Part shown: piece after piece, positions 39,188 through 49,181 of the stretch | Numbering within the stretch: position 1 is the stretch's first letter | Layout of the letters: each line of letters opens with the position of its first letter | Assembly (NCBI RefSeq): GCF_000495255.1 | Contig: NZ_AVAO01000003.1 | Location: forward strand, 281,814 to 345,813 | Direction: 5' to 3' | Source: Candidatus Phytoplasma tritici | GTDB taxonomy: Bacteria > Bacillota_I > Bacilli_A > Acholeplasmatales > Acholeplasmataceae | DNA: 64,000 bases | The notes under the pieces: model-generated | The model's input: only the letters and a program-made list of their open reading frames with translations | Told to the model about the DNA's origin: nothing | Database searches by the model: none | Translations under genes and position numbers: made by a program

Positions 39188-40891
39188 TTATAAAATAGAG
39201 TAATTAAATTTAGTATCATCAATTTTTTGCAAATAACAAGTTACAAAAGAAACGATGTTTTTTAAATGATTAGGTTCAAAAGGATTAGTAAGTCCTGTAG
39301 TTTTTAAAAGGTTTAAAAAAGTTTGTGAACCACCTAATTGACATAATTTTAAGTACTTTTGCCAAGTATGGGAATAATCTTGTTGACTTAAAAGCCAAAT
39401 TTCTAAAGCACAAACTTGGGCTAAAGTATAATCAATGTAGTAGAAAGGAGTAGAAAAAATGTGGCTTTGGCGAAACCAAAAAGTACCTTTTTCTAAAAAA
39501 GGGTCGCCTTCATAAGTTTCTAACAACAAATATTTTTTTTCCAAATTACGCCAACATTCTTTTCTTTGGGCAGGAGTCATTTGAGGATTTTGATAAACTT
39601 CATGTTGAAAATGATCCACTAAAGCACCATAAAGTAAAAAATTAAGGGATTGCGATGAATGTAGAAATTGATATTTGTCTACATCTTGAGCAAAAAAATC
39701 TTTTAACCACGGATAAGCTAAAAATTCCATTCCCATAGAACTAATTTCAGCTGCTTCAAAAGTAGGCCAACGATATTCGGGAATTAAATGACGACTTTGA
39801 TAAACTTGGAAGGCGTGTCCTATTTCATGAGTCAAAACGTCTACATCATGGCTTGTGCCATTAAAATTAGCAAAAACAAAAGGAGCGTTATATTTAGGCA
39901 GGTAAGTACAGTATCCTCCGCCTGTTTTGTTGGGTTTACTATTTAGATCTAATAAGTTTTTTTCTAAGAGAAAATCAAAAAATGGTTTGGTTTGGAGAGA
40001 CATTGCATGATACATTTTTTGTGCTTGAGTTAATTGAAAAGCAACTCCTCCTTGAGGTTTGGGATTGCCACTTACAAAATTAAAACTTTTGTCATAGCTT
40101 TCCAATTTAGCAATACCTAAACGTTTGGATTTACGTTTTTGAGTCATGGCATAAAACGGCAAAACATGTTTTAAAATGTTGGTACGATAATCTGCAATTT
40201 GGTTAGCATCGTAATCAGTTCGTCCTAAAAGATCATAACCTAAGGCAACAAAGTTAGAATATCCCAATATTTGAGCCATCTTAGTGCGCGTTTGGACTAA
40301 TTGGTCATAAATAAGGTTGTATTCTTGTTCGTTTTTAGCAAAAAATTGCGAAACAGCTAATTGGGCATTTTTTCTAGTTTGCCTTTGGGACGATTCCAAA
40401 AAAGGAGCCATTTGACTTAAATTATAAAGTTTGCCTTCAAAATCAACAGAAAGATCGGAAATTAATTTTTGATATTTGGTTGTTAAAGTATTTTCTTCTT
40501 GTAAATAAGGAATAATTTTAGGGTCAAATGTTTTTAAAAATAGTTTGGTTTGGTCAAATAACAAGGAACCAAATTCTTGCACTAAGGCGTCATAATGTTT
40601 ACTTTTTACCATAGTTTGACTAAATTGATGTTGCAATTCGGTTATCAAAGGAGCATTTTGGTCGCAAAAATTTTTTTCTTGTTGATAAAAAGTATCTTTT
40701 ACATCTAAGCTATGCCTAATTTCTGCCAAAGTAAACATGGAATTGATGTCATCCATTAATGAATTAAGACGGTTAATAATTTTAATTTGTTCTGATAAGG
40801 AAGCATCCAAAAAAGCCTCCATCATAGGAAAAATAGTTTGTTTGGTTTGAGCAATATCAACTCTTTGATATTTAAAATCTTGAAATTTCAC
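39188..40891 (-). CDS. pepF: M3 family oligoendopeptidase (PepF type), GTG start
   Basis: A cytosolic zinc endopeptidase for short peptides. The 567-residue protein has H-E-I-G-H-A-F-Q with the first His at residue 355, and the downstream ligand region F-E-A-A-E-I-S-S-M-G-M-E-F-L. The start is GTG at 40891 after AGGA. Together with the M32 enzyme it would break down peptides brought in by the importer. Confidence 0.93.
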   Translation of the reverse strand: MKFQDFKYQRVDIAQTKQTIFPMMEAFLDASLSEQIKIINRLNSLMDDINSMFTLAEIRHSLDVKDTFYQQEKNFCDQNAPLITELQHQFSQTMVKSKHYDALVQEFGSLLFDQTKLFLKTFDPKIIPYLQEENTLTTKYQKLISDLSVDFEGKLYNLSQMAPFLESSQRQTRKNAQLAVSQFFAKNEQEYNLIYDQLVQTRTKMAQILGYSNFVALGYDLLGRTDYDANQIADYRTNILKHVLPFYAMTQKRKSKRLGIAKLESYDKSFNFVSGNPKPQGGVAFQLTQAQKMYHAMSLQTKPFFDFLLEKNLLDLNSKPNKTGGGYCTYLPKYNAPFVFANFNGTSHDVDVLTHEIGHAFQVYQSRHLIPEYRWPTFEAAEISSMGMEFLAYPWLKDFFAQDVDKYQFLHSSQSLNFLLYGALVDHFQHEVYQNPQMTPAQRKECWRNLEKKYLLLETYEGDPFLEKGTFWFRQSHIFSTPFYYIDYTLAQVCALEIWLLSQQDYSHTWQKYLKLCQLGGSQTFLNLLKTTGLTNPFEPNHLKNIVSFVTCYLQKIDDTKFNYSIL

Positions 40892-41035
40892 TTTGGTTTA
40901 ATCCTATTTTTTTAATTTTTATGAAACAAATATCTAAATAGCAATTGTATGGTAAGTTGAATTTTATTTATGTTGGTTTGAAAAAATATTTTATTGTCGA
41001 ATAAATATATTTTAATTATAAACTAATAAATTTGA

Positions 41036-41695
41036 TTATTTCTTATCAAATTCGTAAGTATCTGCTAAAAATTGCAATCTTTTAAACAGCTCTTTTAAAA
41101 GGATAACTACAAAAATAGAAGTCACAAAAACTAATGATAATCTAATAAACAAATCTGCTTTAAGTATTTCAATCAAAATTGTTTTCATTGGAGTTTTAGC
41201 TTGCCAAGTTGTTTTTTTAAAAAGATCTATTTTTAAACGATATTTTAATACATTATACCAATTACATACTTGATATAATCCAGAAACAAGGATAATTACT
41301 AAATAAAATTTTAAAAAATGGTCTTTTTTTTGCAACAATAAACCAGGCAACAAGGCAAAGCAAACAAAACAAGAAAGATTGGCAACAGGTTCAAATCCAA
41401 AACTTTGAGTTTTGGGCATTAAATAAAAACCGATAACCTCTGCCAAAGAAGCTCCCATAAAAGAAAGATACCAAGGAACATAAAAAGACATTACAATTAA
41501 AGGCAAAAAACGCACATAGACAAGAAAATCAGTATGGGTTCTAAAAATATTTAACCCTGGTATAGTTGTAAAAGTGGTTGTTTGGTTACCAAATGTATAA
41601 AAAACTTTAGTTAAAATAATTGATAAAGAAGTTAGATAAGAAGTGAGGATGATTTGTCTTAAAAGTTTTTGATTGCGATTAAAATTATTATTCAT
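41036..41695 (-). CDS. ECF transporter S component, folate-type like
   Basis: A 219-residue membrane protein with about six hydrophobic segments, a size and pattern typical of ECF substrate-binding S components. R-F-L-P-L-I-V-M-S-F-Y and the P-W-Y-L-S-F-M-G-A-S-L-A-E-V-I-G segment resemble FolT-type proteins. It lies close to the ECF ATPase/T genes and glyA, which supports folate as a substrate, but this is inference. Confidence 0.72.
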   Translation of the reverse strand: MNNNFNRNQKLLRQIILTSYLTSLSIILTKVFYTFGNQTTTFTTIPGLNIFRTHTDFLVYVRFLPLIVMSFYVPWYLSFMGASLAEVIGFYLMPKTQSFGFEPVANLSCFVCFALLPGLLLQKKDHFLKFYLVIILVSGLYQVCNWYNVLKYRLKIDLFKKTTWQAKTPMKTILIEILKADLFIRLSLVFVTSIFVVILLKELFKRLQFLADTYEFDKK

Positions 41696-41798
41696 AGTTT
41701 TTCTCTTTTCTTTGTGTATGTAATTTTATTATTTATATTAATAAAATGTTCTTTGACAACATTGAGGAAAAAAAAGAGGAGGAGGAGGAGCAAAAAAA

Positions 41799-42479
41799 TT
41801 ATCTATAATAGTTAAGATAAGTTTTAATTCTAGGATTTAAGAAAAACAAAAAAATAAAAATAAAGGCAAAAGTAGCAAAAACAGGGATTAAATTATAACA
41901 CAAACACCAAATAATAGGGTTATGGTTTAGGGGAGCTAAAAAGGGGAAATAATTTTGTTTATTTGTAATAAGGGGCAACCAAACAAAATAAGAAGCTAAA
42001 CATTTAAAAGCAAAAACAAAGGTAAAAACTATTAATAAATTAATTAAAATTCTTTTATAATTATCAAAATATTTTAAATTAGGGTTGTAAAAAACAAAAG
42101 AAAGACTATAAGATAAATCAACTAAAAGATAATCCAAAAGCAAAACTGCAATTTGTTGTAAGGGACGCATTTGTTGGTCTTGCATATAAGCTAAAATATT
42201 GGTTGATTCACTTAAAAAAATAGCTTTAAATAGGTGAAACAAAGCATAAAGAGAACAAAAAAGAAAGCTATGTTTTTTTCCCAATAAAAAACCAATTAAA
42301 ATTAAGGGAAGGAGAGAAACTTTAATAAAAGAACCGATATTTGATCCCATTTTGGCAATTCCTAACTTATCATAGGTAAATTCTAACACAATTGTTAATC
42401 CTAACAAAGTAGAAGCAATAATGTGTTTTTGCAAGGGAGAGAAAAAAACTTTTGTTTCTTTGTTTTTGATTTTTAGCAT
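41799..42479 (-). CDS. Second ECF S-component-like membrane protein
   Basis: A 226-residue protein with five or six hydrophobic segments. F-I-K-V-S-L-L-P-L-I-L-I-G-F-L-L-G-K near residue 52 matches the S-component pattern of a membrane helix followed by a basic turn. No substrate motif is recognisable. No ribosome binding site is visible before the ATG. Adjacent to the folate-type component in the same direction, so probably a second interchangeable subunit for the same ECF module. Confidence 0.65.
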   Translation of the reverse strand: MLKIKNKETKVFFSPLQKHIIASTLLGLTIVLEFTYDKLGIAKMGSNIGSFIKVSLLPLILIGFLLGKKHSFLFCSLYALFHLFKAIFLSESTNILAYMQDQQMRPLQQIAVLLLDYLLVDLSYSLSFVFYNPNLKYFDNYKRILINLLIVFTFVFAFKCLASYFVWLPLITNKQNYFPFLAPLNHNPIIWCLCYNLIPVFATFAFIFIFLFFLNPRIKTYLNYYR

Positions 42480-42800
42480 ATGAGATTAATTTTTTTTCTA
42501 AAGAAATATCCAAATTATTTTTCATCAGGCAAAATAATTAATTGAGGTAAAAAAAATAAAAATAAAGGCAAAAGGAGGGGAGATATTTTTAGTAAGGGGA
42601 TAATTATTGGTTTTTATAATATTTTATAATAATATAATGTTGCAAATAAAAATATAAACTAAGGATAAAAAGTGGAGAAAGCAAAATAATGGGGATGATC
42701 GCTAATAGAAAATCATTAATAAAAGATATTGATGATAAATTTAATTAATAATAAGGTGATAATGATATTTTGTAAGGGTTGAAAAGGAGAGAATAAAGAA
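42480..42800. other. Non-coding AT-rich spacer
   Basis: No credible gene or RNA. Purine-rich on the plus strand with several A/G runs. Confidence 0.5.
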
Positions 42801-42802
42801 AG

Positions 42803-42828
42803 TAGACCACTTTCAAAAAAATGGTCTA
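42803..42828 (-). terminator. Probable terminator of gapA
   Basis: TAGACCA and TGGTCTA form a 7-base perfect stem with a 12-base loop, 39 bases after the gapA stop. On the minus strand it is followed by C-T-T-T-C-T-T-T, a moderate T-rich stretch. Confidence 0.55.
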
Positions 42829-42866
42829 AAGAGTTTCATTTGTAAAAAAGATAGATTCAAAAGTGA

Positions 42867-43874
42867 TTAAACTAAAGTTGCTACTTTGTGAAGCAATCTT
42901 ACTAATTGACTAACATAACTCATTTCATTGTCATACCAAGACATTAATTTAATAAATTTAGGTTTTTCTTTGAGGACTTGCAAAGTGTGAGAATCATATA
43001 AAGAACCATAACTTGTTCCAATAACATCTGAGGAAACAATAGGATCTGTAACGTATGCTAAAGTTTCATTAGCAGCTTTTTTGAAAGCTTCATTGATGGT
43101 TTCTGGAGTAGTTTCTTGTGTCAGTTCTGCAGTAAGATCAACTAAAGATCCTGTAATTGTAGGAACTCTAATTGCTGTACCATCCAGTTTTCCTTTTAAT
43201 TCGGGAATAACTAAACTAATAGCTTTGGCAGCTCCAGTAGAACTTGGCACCATATTAAAGGCTGCAGCTCTACCGCGACGTGTCCAAATGCCTTTGGGAT
43301 GGTTTTGATCAATTAAACTTTGGTCGCTGGTGTAACTGTGAACAGTAGTCATAAAAGCTTGATTGATGCCAAAATTATCATTTAAAACTTTAACAACAGG
43401 TGCCAAACAGTTAGTAGTACACGAAGCTCCACTTACAATGGCATCTTCTTTGGTTAGGATTTGATCGTTAACATTGTAAACAACTGTTTTTACATCCCCA
43501 GTAGCAGGAGCACTAATTAATACTTTTTTAGCTCCAGCTTCTAAATGAAAAGATGCTTTTTCTTTGCTAGTAAAAAAACCTGTACATTCTAAAACAATAT
43601 CTACTCCTAGTTTTTTCCAAGGTAAATCCTGAGGGGTTTTTTCTTGAAATACAGGAATTTTTTGTCCTTCAACTACTAAATAGTTGTCTTCAAAACTAAC
43701 AGCGTCTAATTTGTAAGGTTTTTGAATGCTGTCGTATTTTAATAAATAAGAAATAGTTTCTAAAGTTGCTAAATCATTAATAGCTACTACTTCAAATTTA
43801 GGATTTCCAAAAATAAGACGAAAGGCTAATTTACCGATACGCCCAAAACCATTAATTGCTACTTTAACTTTCAT
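42867..43874 (-). CDS. gapA: Glyceraldehyde-3-phosphate dehydrogenase
   Basis: Glycolytic enzyme that oxidises GAP with NAD and phosphate. The 335-residue protein has the Rossmann start I-N-G-F-G-R-I-G, the catalytic A-S-C-T-T-N-C, and S-S-T-G-A-A-K-A. It is the last of a run of lower-glycolysis genes on the minus strand (tpiA, fba, pgk, gapA). The AGAGG element is about 14 bases from the ATG. Confidence 0.97.
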   Translation of the reverse strand: MKVKVAINGFGRIGKLAFRLIFGNPKFEVVAINDLATLETISYLLKYDSIQKPYKLDAVSFEDNYLVVEGQKIPVFQEKTPQDLPWKKLGVDIVLECTGFFTSKEKASFHLEAGAKKVLISAPATGDVKTVVYNVNDQILTKEDAIVSGASCTTNCLAPVVKVLNDNFGINQAFMTTVHSYTSDQSLIDQNHPKGIWTRRGRAAAFNMVPSSTGAAKAISLVIPELKGKLDGTAIRVPTITGSLVDLTAELTQETTPETINEAFKKAANETLAYVTDPIVSSDVIGTSYGSLYDSHTLQVLKEKPKFIKLMSWYDNEMSYVSQLVRLLHKVATLV

Positions 43875-44039
43875 AATTAATAATTAAACCTCTTTTTCTT
43901 TTTTTATCCTTTTTTAATATAAATAATGGATCTATTTATTGTTTTTTGTGAATTATTTTATTTTTGTGATGTTTGTAATATTTGGTAATTTTAAAAATAA
44001 TGATTGAAAAATAAAATAAAAATAAGGGGGGGATTGTGA

Positions 44040-45236
44040 TTACAGATTTTCTATACATGCAATCCCCGGCATGGGTTTACCTTCTAAAAATTCTAAAAAA
44101 GCGCCTCCACCCGTAGAAATATGGCTGAAATTTTTGTCTAGACCGAATTTAAAGACTGCAGCAGAGCTATCGCCACCACCAATAATGGTAGTTGTATTGT
44201 TCGAAAGATTACTTATTGTTTGGGCTAAAGCTTTTGTGCCTTTAGAAAATTGTTCAAATTCAAACACTCCTACAGGACCATTCCAAACAACTGTTTGAGC
44301 CATTTGTAAATGAGTTGTGAAAAGTTCAATTGTTTGAGGTCCAATATCAAGTCCTATTACATCATCAGGAATATTATCATAACTATAAACAGCTGCTTGT
44401 GTTGTTGGCGAAAATTCTTTTCCACAAACAAAATCTTTAGGTAAAACGATTTTTTTGCCTTCTGGAGAAGATAATAATTCTTTTACTAAAGGAATTTTGT
44501 CTGCTTCTAGCAAACTGGTGCCTATGTTAAAACCTTTGGCTTTAAGAAAAGTATAGATCATTCCTCCACCTATCAAAAGAACATCAACTTTTTGCAAAAT
44601 ACTGCGAATAACTCCAATTTTGTCAGATACTTTGGAGCCACCCAAAACAGCAACCAAAGGTCTTTGAGGAGTTTGTACAATTTTTTTTAAAAAAGATATT
44701 TCTTTTTCGACCAAAAAACCAAAACATTTTTCCTTGATATATGTTGCAATGCCTACATTGGAAGCGTGGGTGCGATGGCATGTGCCAAAAGCATCATTGA
44801 CAAAAATATCACCTAAAGATGCCCAATATTTACCTAATTCGGGGTTGTTTTTACTTTCTTTTTTGAAAGGAACATCTTCAAAACGAGTGTTTTGGACTAC
44901 TAACACATCCCCTGGAAGCATCTTGCAAACAGCTTGGTTTAAGATTTTGCCTTGTGTTTCTGGAACAAAATTTACTTTTTGTTGCAAATAAAAAGAAATT
45001 TTTTCAGCTACCACTTGCAAGCTAAAATGGTCTTTATCAGATTCAGTTTTGACGCGTCCCAAATGAGAAAAAATAATAACTTTAGCTTTTTGCTTAACTA
45101 AATATTGTAAAGTAGGTAAAATAGCTTTAATTCTGTTGTCATCTGTAATAACGCCATTTTCTAAAGGAACATTTAGGTCTGCTCGCAATAAAACTTTTTT
45201 ATTTATAATATTCATATTAGTTAAGGATTTTGTCAT
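44040..45236 (-). CDS. pgk: Phosphoglycerate kinase
   Basis: Makes ATP from 1,3-bisphosphoglycerate. The 398-residue protein has R-A-D-L-N-V-P-L near the N-terminus, the nucleotide site V-L-G-G-S-K-V-S-D-K-I and the C-terminal G-G-G-D-S-S-A-A. The first ATG at 45236 is chosen as AAAGG lies 6 bases upstream. With gapA it forms the ATP-yielding step of this cluster. Confidence 0.97.
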   Translation of the reverse strand: MTKSLTNMNIINKKVLLRADLNVPLENGVITDDNRIKAILPTLQYLVKQKAKVIIFSHLGRVKTESDKDHFSLQVVAEKISFYLQQKVNFVPETQGKILNQAVCKMLPGDVLVVQNTRFEDVPFKKESKNNPELGKYWASLGDIFVNDAFGTCHRTHASNVGIATYIKEKCFGFLVEKEISFLKKIVQTPQRPLVAVLGGSKVSDKIGVIRSILQKVDVLLIGGGMIYTFLKAKGFNIGTSLLEADKIPLVKELLSSPEGKKIVLPKDFVCGKEFSPTTQAAVYSYDNIPDDVIGLDIGPQTIELFTTHLQMAQTVVWNGPVGVFEFEQFSKGTKALAQTISNLSNNTTTIIGGGDSSAAVFKFGLDKNFSHISTGGGAFLEFLEGKPMPGIACIENL

Positions 45237-45415
45237 TCATTTATGGCCTTTCACTTAGTAAATATTAATTATTTTTAAATTAATTTTTAATCTAAATTAG
45301 TAAAAATAGTTAGTTTTGGTTGTGTCATTGTTATAATAATTTTTATTATAAATTTGTTTTATTTTATTTATTTTATAAAATGTTTATAGGAATAATAATT
45401 TTTAAATTATTGGTA

Positions 45416-45883
45416 TTATTTTAGTGTTTGTTTTTTAATTTTTTCGATTATTGATTCTGGCAATTCGTCTCTAATGGCATTTAATTCTTCCAAGTATTGA
45501 TCAAGTTCACCTTCTATAAGGTTATATTTGCGATTGGTAAAAGCTCCTATTACAAAAGTTAAAACATTTCTTGCCTCCCATTAACCGTTGCTTTTCAAAA
45601 TCATTAATTATTTCCACAATAAATTGAATTTCTAAAGAAAATTGTTCTTTTAATTTGAAATTATCGCATTCAATTAACCTAATTTTAATATCTTTAATTA
45701 ACCACTTCATAAAACAAAGTTTGATTTCGATTTTTTTGCCTTTAAAATAACTGTGCAAAGCTAAATTTAATTTATTTTTTACCCACAACAAAACACAATA
45801 GAGGGCACAAGTGTATTTTATATTGCTAATAACACAATAACTATGGTGTTGTTGGTGTTCATATTTGTATTAGAACTTTCCAT
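45416..45883 (-). pseudogene. Small membrane/helical protein gene broken by two frameshifts
   Basis: Three pieces in order read as one protein. An ATG at 45883, with AAAGG upstream, encodes MESSNTNMNTNNTIVIVLLAI and meets TAA; a second frame (45837 to about 45580) encodes a basic helical region around K-W-L-I-K-D-I-K-I-R-L-I-E; a third, back in the first frame, encodes A-R-N-V-L-T-F-V-I-G-A-F, then Q-Y-L-E-E-L-N-A-I-R-D-E-L-P-E-S to the TAA at 45416. Two compensating single-base shifts thus break the gene. No family was recognised. It lies between fba and pgk. Confidence 0.6.
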
Positions 45884-45990
45884 ATTTTGGACCTTTCTTC
45901 TCTAAAATATAAAAAAGAAGTTTTTTTATAATAGTAGCTATATTTTATTAAGGGAGTGATTTAAAATTAGAAAATATGGATATTAAATAA

Positions 45991-46857
45991 TTAGGCTTTG
46001 TTGATTGAACCAAAAAGAGCTAATTTATGCCTCATTAATTCTTTAATAGCTAAAAATCCGGGATTTAATAAATTGCGCGGATCAAAACCTTTGTCTGTTA
46101 AATCTTTTTTTTCTTCGATGTATTGTCTAGTAGCTTTGGCAAAAACTAATTGAAATTCAGTGTTAACGTTGATTTTCACTACTCCCAAAGAAATAGCTTT
46201 TTTAATCATATCTTCAGGAATACCAGTGCCTCCATGCAGTACTAGGGGTGTTTGTTTGTTGGTAAGTTCTCTAATTTTGGCAAAAACACTAAAATCAAGT
46301 CCTGTCCAATTATAAGGATATTTACCGTGCACATTACCAATTCCAGCAGCAAGAATATCAACACCTAAATCAGCAATTTGTTTGCATTCTTGAGGATCTG
46401 CAATTTCTCCTTGACCAATAATGCCATCTTCTTCACCACCGATTCCCCCAACTTCTGCTTCTATTAAAAGTCCTTTTTGATGACATATTTCGGTGATTTC
46501 TTTGGTTTTACTTAAATTTTGTGTAAAATCATAATGACTGCCATCAAACATAACAGAAGTGAATCCTGCCTCCATTGCTTGTTTGACACCTTCATAAGAA
46601 CCGTGATCTAAATGCAAAATAACAGGAACAGATACCTTATAAAAGGCGTCTAGTTCTCTTACCATTGCAACGACTGTTTTAAGTCCTCCCATATATTTTG
46701 CAGCCCCTTCAGATACTCCTAAAATAATAGGTGATTTTAGTTCTTCAGCAGTTTGTAAAGCAGCTTTGGTCCATTCTAAATTGTTAATATTTACTTGAGC
46801 TATAGCGTATTCTTGTTGATGCGCTTTTAAAAGAACATTTTTATCGGAAGTTAACAT
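45991..46857 (-). CDS. fba: Fructose-bisphosphate aldolase, class II
   Basis: Zinc aldolase splitting fructose 1,6-bisphosphate. The 288-residue protein has the metal-site start H-L-D-H-G near residue 83, E-A-E-V-G-G-I-G-G-E-E-D near residue 133, and H-G-G-T-G-I and K-I-N-V-N-T-E phosphate-binding segments. AAAGGA precedes the ATG. It feeds tpiA and gapA of the same cluster. Confidence 0.96.
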   Translation of the reverse strand: MLTSDKNVLLKAHQQEYAIAQVNINNLEWTKAALQTAEELKSPIILGVSEGAAKYMGGLKTVVAMVRELDAFYKVSVPVILHLDHGSYEGVKQAMEAGFTSVMFDGSHYDFTQNLSKTKEITEICHQKGLLIEAEVGGIGGEEDGIIGQGEIADPQECKQIADLGVDILAAGIGNVHGKYPYNWTGLDFSVFAKIRELTNKQTPLVLHGGTGIPEDMIKKAISLGVVKINVNTEFQLVFAKATRQYIEEKKDLTDKGFDPRNLLNPGFLAIKELMRHKLALFGSINKA

Positions 46858-47121
46858 TTAACTTAATCCTTTCTTTGGTTTTAGATTTGCATCTAAATTG
46901 TAATTAATGAGTTTTTTTAATTAACTTTTTGGACTAAAAAATAATTTAGGAATTTAAGCGGTTTTTTAGGTATAATTGCAAAAAGAGAAATCTATTTTAT
47001 TATTGTCAAAAAGAATGCAAATTAACGGTTTTAAAATCACAAAACATAGAAGAAAAATATAAAAATTATAAAAGCAAGTAAAAATTAATGCTTTTTTTAA
47101 ATTAAAATCCAAAAGAAAAAA

Positions 47122-47919
47122 TTAAACTAAATGATTTAGTTTTAAAAAATCATAGAATTTATCATCGTCGATATGAGGAGCTAAAAGATTACAATTATCT
47201 TTTATTTCTTGGCAATTGGTGTTTTCCAATCCGATGCCTAAATCAGCTAATTTAAGCATTTCAACATCATTATAGCCGTCTCCTACACAAACTAATTGAT
47301 GATTGCAGTAAAACTCTTTTAATTTTTTAATACCACAAGCTTTATTCACGCTTTGAGGCACTAAATCAACACCACCATTAGTTCTCCAATAATACGCTTG
47401 CAAGTCTTTCAAATCTTTAAGAAAATTTTGCAATTTTTCTTTATTGGGTTCGAATAGCCACACTTGATAAACATTGTTGTGTAAATGGAATTCGGGGTCA
47501 ACTACAGATTTTTTATTGGTGCAGTAAAACTCTCCTAATGAAGGCGGAATTAAGTCTTGTGGGCTTGGCACAATTTCTTGTGTCATTCCTGTAAGACCTA
47601 TGTGAATGTTGGCTTGATGGGCTTTTTCGATTAGTTCTTTGACTACTTCTTTTTTAAAAGGCCTATCATCAATTACTTTATCAAAATATTTAGTAAGACC
47701 GCCGTTAAAAAACACAAAATGTTTGAAATAAGGTAGCAAATCACCTAAAACATCTATTCTTTTAATGTTTCTTCCTGTGGCAACTGCTAAAACATTATCA
47801 GGGTTTTGGGCTAAAGTTTGGATGGCTTTGATCGTTTGAGGAAAGATTTTTTTATATTTAGAACTTAAAAGGGTTCCATCAATATCAAAAATAAATAAAG
47901 ATTCTTTTTTTTGTTTCAT
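47122..47919 (-). CDS. Cof-type HAD family phosphatase
   Basis: A cytosolic phosphohydrolase of the haloacid dehalogenase superfamily. The 265-residue protein has the nucleophile motif F-D-I-D-G-T-L-L (Asp10 and Asp12), A-T-G-R-N, and the metal motif G-D-G-Y-N-D-V-E-M-L. The cap between about residues 85 and 180 is of the Cof type. The natural substrate is not evident; sugar phosphates are plausible because of its place between fba and tpiA. TAGGAG precedes the ATG. Confidence 0.88.
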   Translation of the reverse strand: MKQKKESLFIFDIDGTLLSSKYKKIFPQTIKAIQTLAQNPDNVLAVATGRNIKRIDVLGDLLPYFKHFVFFNGGLTKYFDKVIDDRPFKKEVVKELIEKAHQANIHIGLTGMTQEIVPSPQDLIPPSLGEFYCTNKKSVVDPEFHLHNNVYQVWLFEPNKEKLQNFLKDLKDLQAYYWRTNGGVDLVPQSVNKACGIKKLKEFYCNHQLVCVGDGYNDVEMLKLADLGIGLENTNCQEIKDNCNLLAPHIDDDKFYDFLKLNHLV

Positions 47920-48089
47920 TTGAAACTCCTATTATCCTATCGTATTTGAGAAACACAAAAAAATGATGAAATGCAAAAATGAAAGAAAAAATGCAATTAG
48001 AAAAAAGGGGTATTAATTAATTGTAGCAAATTTAAATAAAAACATTTACAAAATATTGGTTTTATTTTCCTAAATGTAAATTATAATTA

Positions 48090-48911
48090 TCAACAAAAAG
48101 GACAATCATTTTTTTGAAAAATATCTTTAGTAGAAACTAAAACTTGTTTACTTGCTATTTGAGCAAAAAATAAAAAATCCTCAGTTTGGAGGGAAGCTTT
48201 TCCTGCTAAAATACCATCAATAGCGGGTTGTTCTAAAATGGCTTTAATGTTGGCAACAGACACTGAACCGCCATAAATAATTCTCATGGCACAAGTTGCT
48301 TGGGAAGAATAAAGTGCAGTGACTTTATCTCGGATTTGTTCAATGGTTTTGTTAGCGTCTTGGGGAGTTGCGCTTTTACCTGTACCGATTGCCCAAACCG
48401 GTTCATAAGCGATAATGATGTTTTGTAATGCTTCTTCTGGAACACCTGCAAAAATGTTGGTTAATTGTTGGTCTAAAAACACTTGAGTTTGGTTGTTTTC
48501 TTTGGTAGGAAGTGATTCGCCCACACAAATAGTAGGAACTAATTTGTGTTTGAGAGCTGATAAAAGTTTTAGATTAACTGTTTGATCAGTTTCTCCAAAA
48601 AGAGTTCTTCTTTCGTTGTGTCCTAATAAAACGTGTTTGACACCTAGTGAAAGCAAATTTTGTGGTGAAACTTCACCAGTAAAAGCACCTTCAGTTTCAT
48701 AAAACATATTTTGAGCCCCTACTTGTAAATTGGCGCCTTGTAATTGTACTAAGAGATTCAATAAGGTAAGTTGGGGGAAAATTAGAGTTTGGACTTGGGT
48801 TCGATCAGGAACTTGCAAACTTACTTTTTGGATAAATTCTAAGGCTTCGTCTTTGCATTTGTACATTTTCCAATTACCTGCAATCACTTTTGTTCTTGAT
48901 TTGTAATTCAT
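48090..48911 (-). CDS. tpiA: Triosephosphate isomerase, slightly extended
   Basis: Interconverts DHAP and GAP. The 273-residue protein has G-N-W-K-M-Y, the catalytic His segment L-L-G-H-N-E-R-R (Asn where most have Ser), the Glu segment [11 protein letters not shown], and Y-G-G-S-V. Usual length is about 250; a C-terminal extension of some 20 residues ends in C-P-F-C. AAAGGAG precedes the ATG. Confidence 0.95.
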   Translation of the reverse strand: MNYKSRTKVIAGNWKMYKCKDEALEFIQKVSLQVPDRTQVQTLIFPQLTLLNLLVQLQGANLQVGAQNMFYETEGAFTGEVSPQNLLSLGVKHVLLGHNERRTLFGETDQTVNLKLLSALKHKLVPTICVGESLPTKENNQTQVFLDQQLTNIFAGVPEEALQNIIIAYEPVWAIGTGKSATPQDANKTIEQIRDKVTALYSSQATCAMRIIYGGSVSVANIKAILEQPAIDGILAGKASLQTEDFLFFAQIASKQVLVSTKDIFQKNDCPFC

Positions 48912-49099
48912 AAATTACTCCTTTAATATTTTTTTGCAAAAAAATAGATGATTTAAAAAATTAGTTCAAATTTTTTAAATCAATATTTTGGAAGTGGAAA
49001 TTATTAAAAAAAAATAAAATATTGAATTTAAATTTATAATAAAAAAGAAAGGAAAAACCCGAAAAGAGTTATTATTTTATATTAACATTTACAAATAAA

Positions 49100-49108
49100 A
49101 TTATATCA
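49100..49108 (-). promoter_or_regulatory. Candidate extended -10 promoter upstream of tpiA
   Basis: On the minus strand TGATATAAT is an extended -10 (TG-N-TATAAT) at 49108-49100, about 190 bases before the tpiA ATG. No good -35 is present, as expected for extended -10 promoters. Confidence 0.4.
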
Positions 49109-49181
49109 TAACAAAGCAAAGGAAAAAATTAAATGTTGAAAAAATATAAATAAATATAGTAATTTGGGGGGGAGGATTTGT

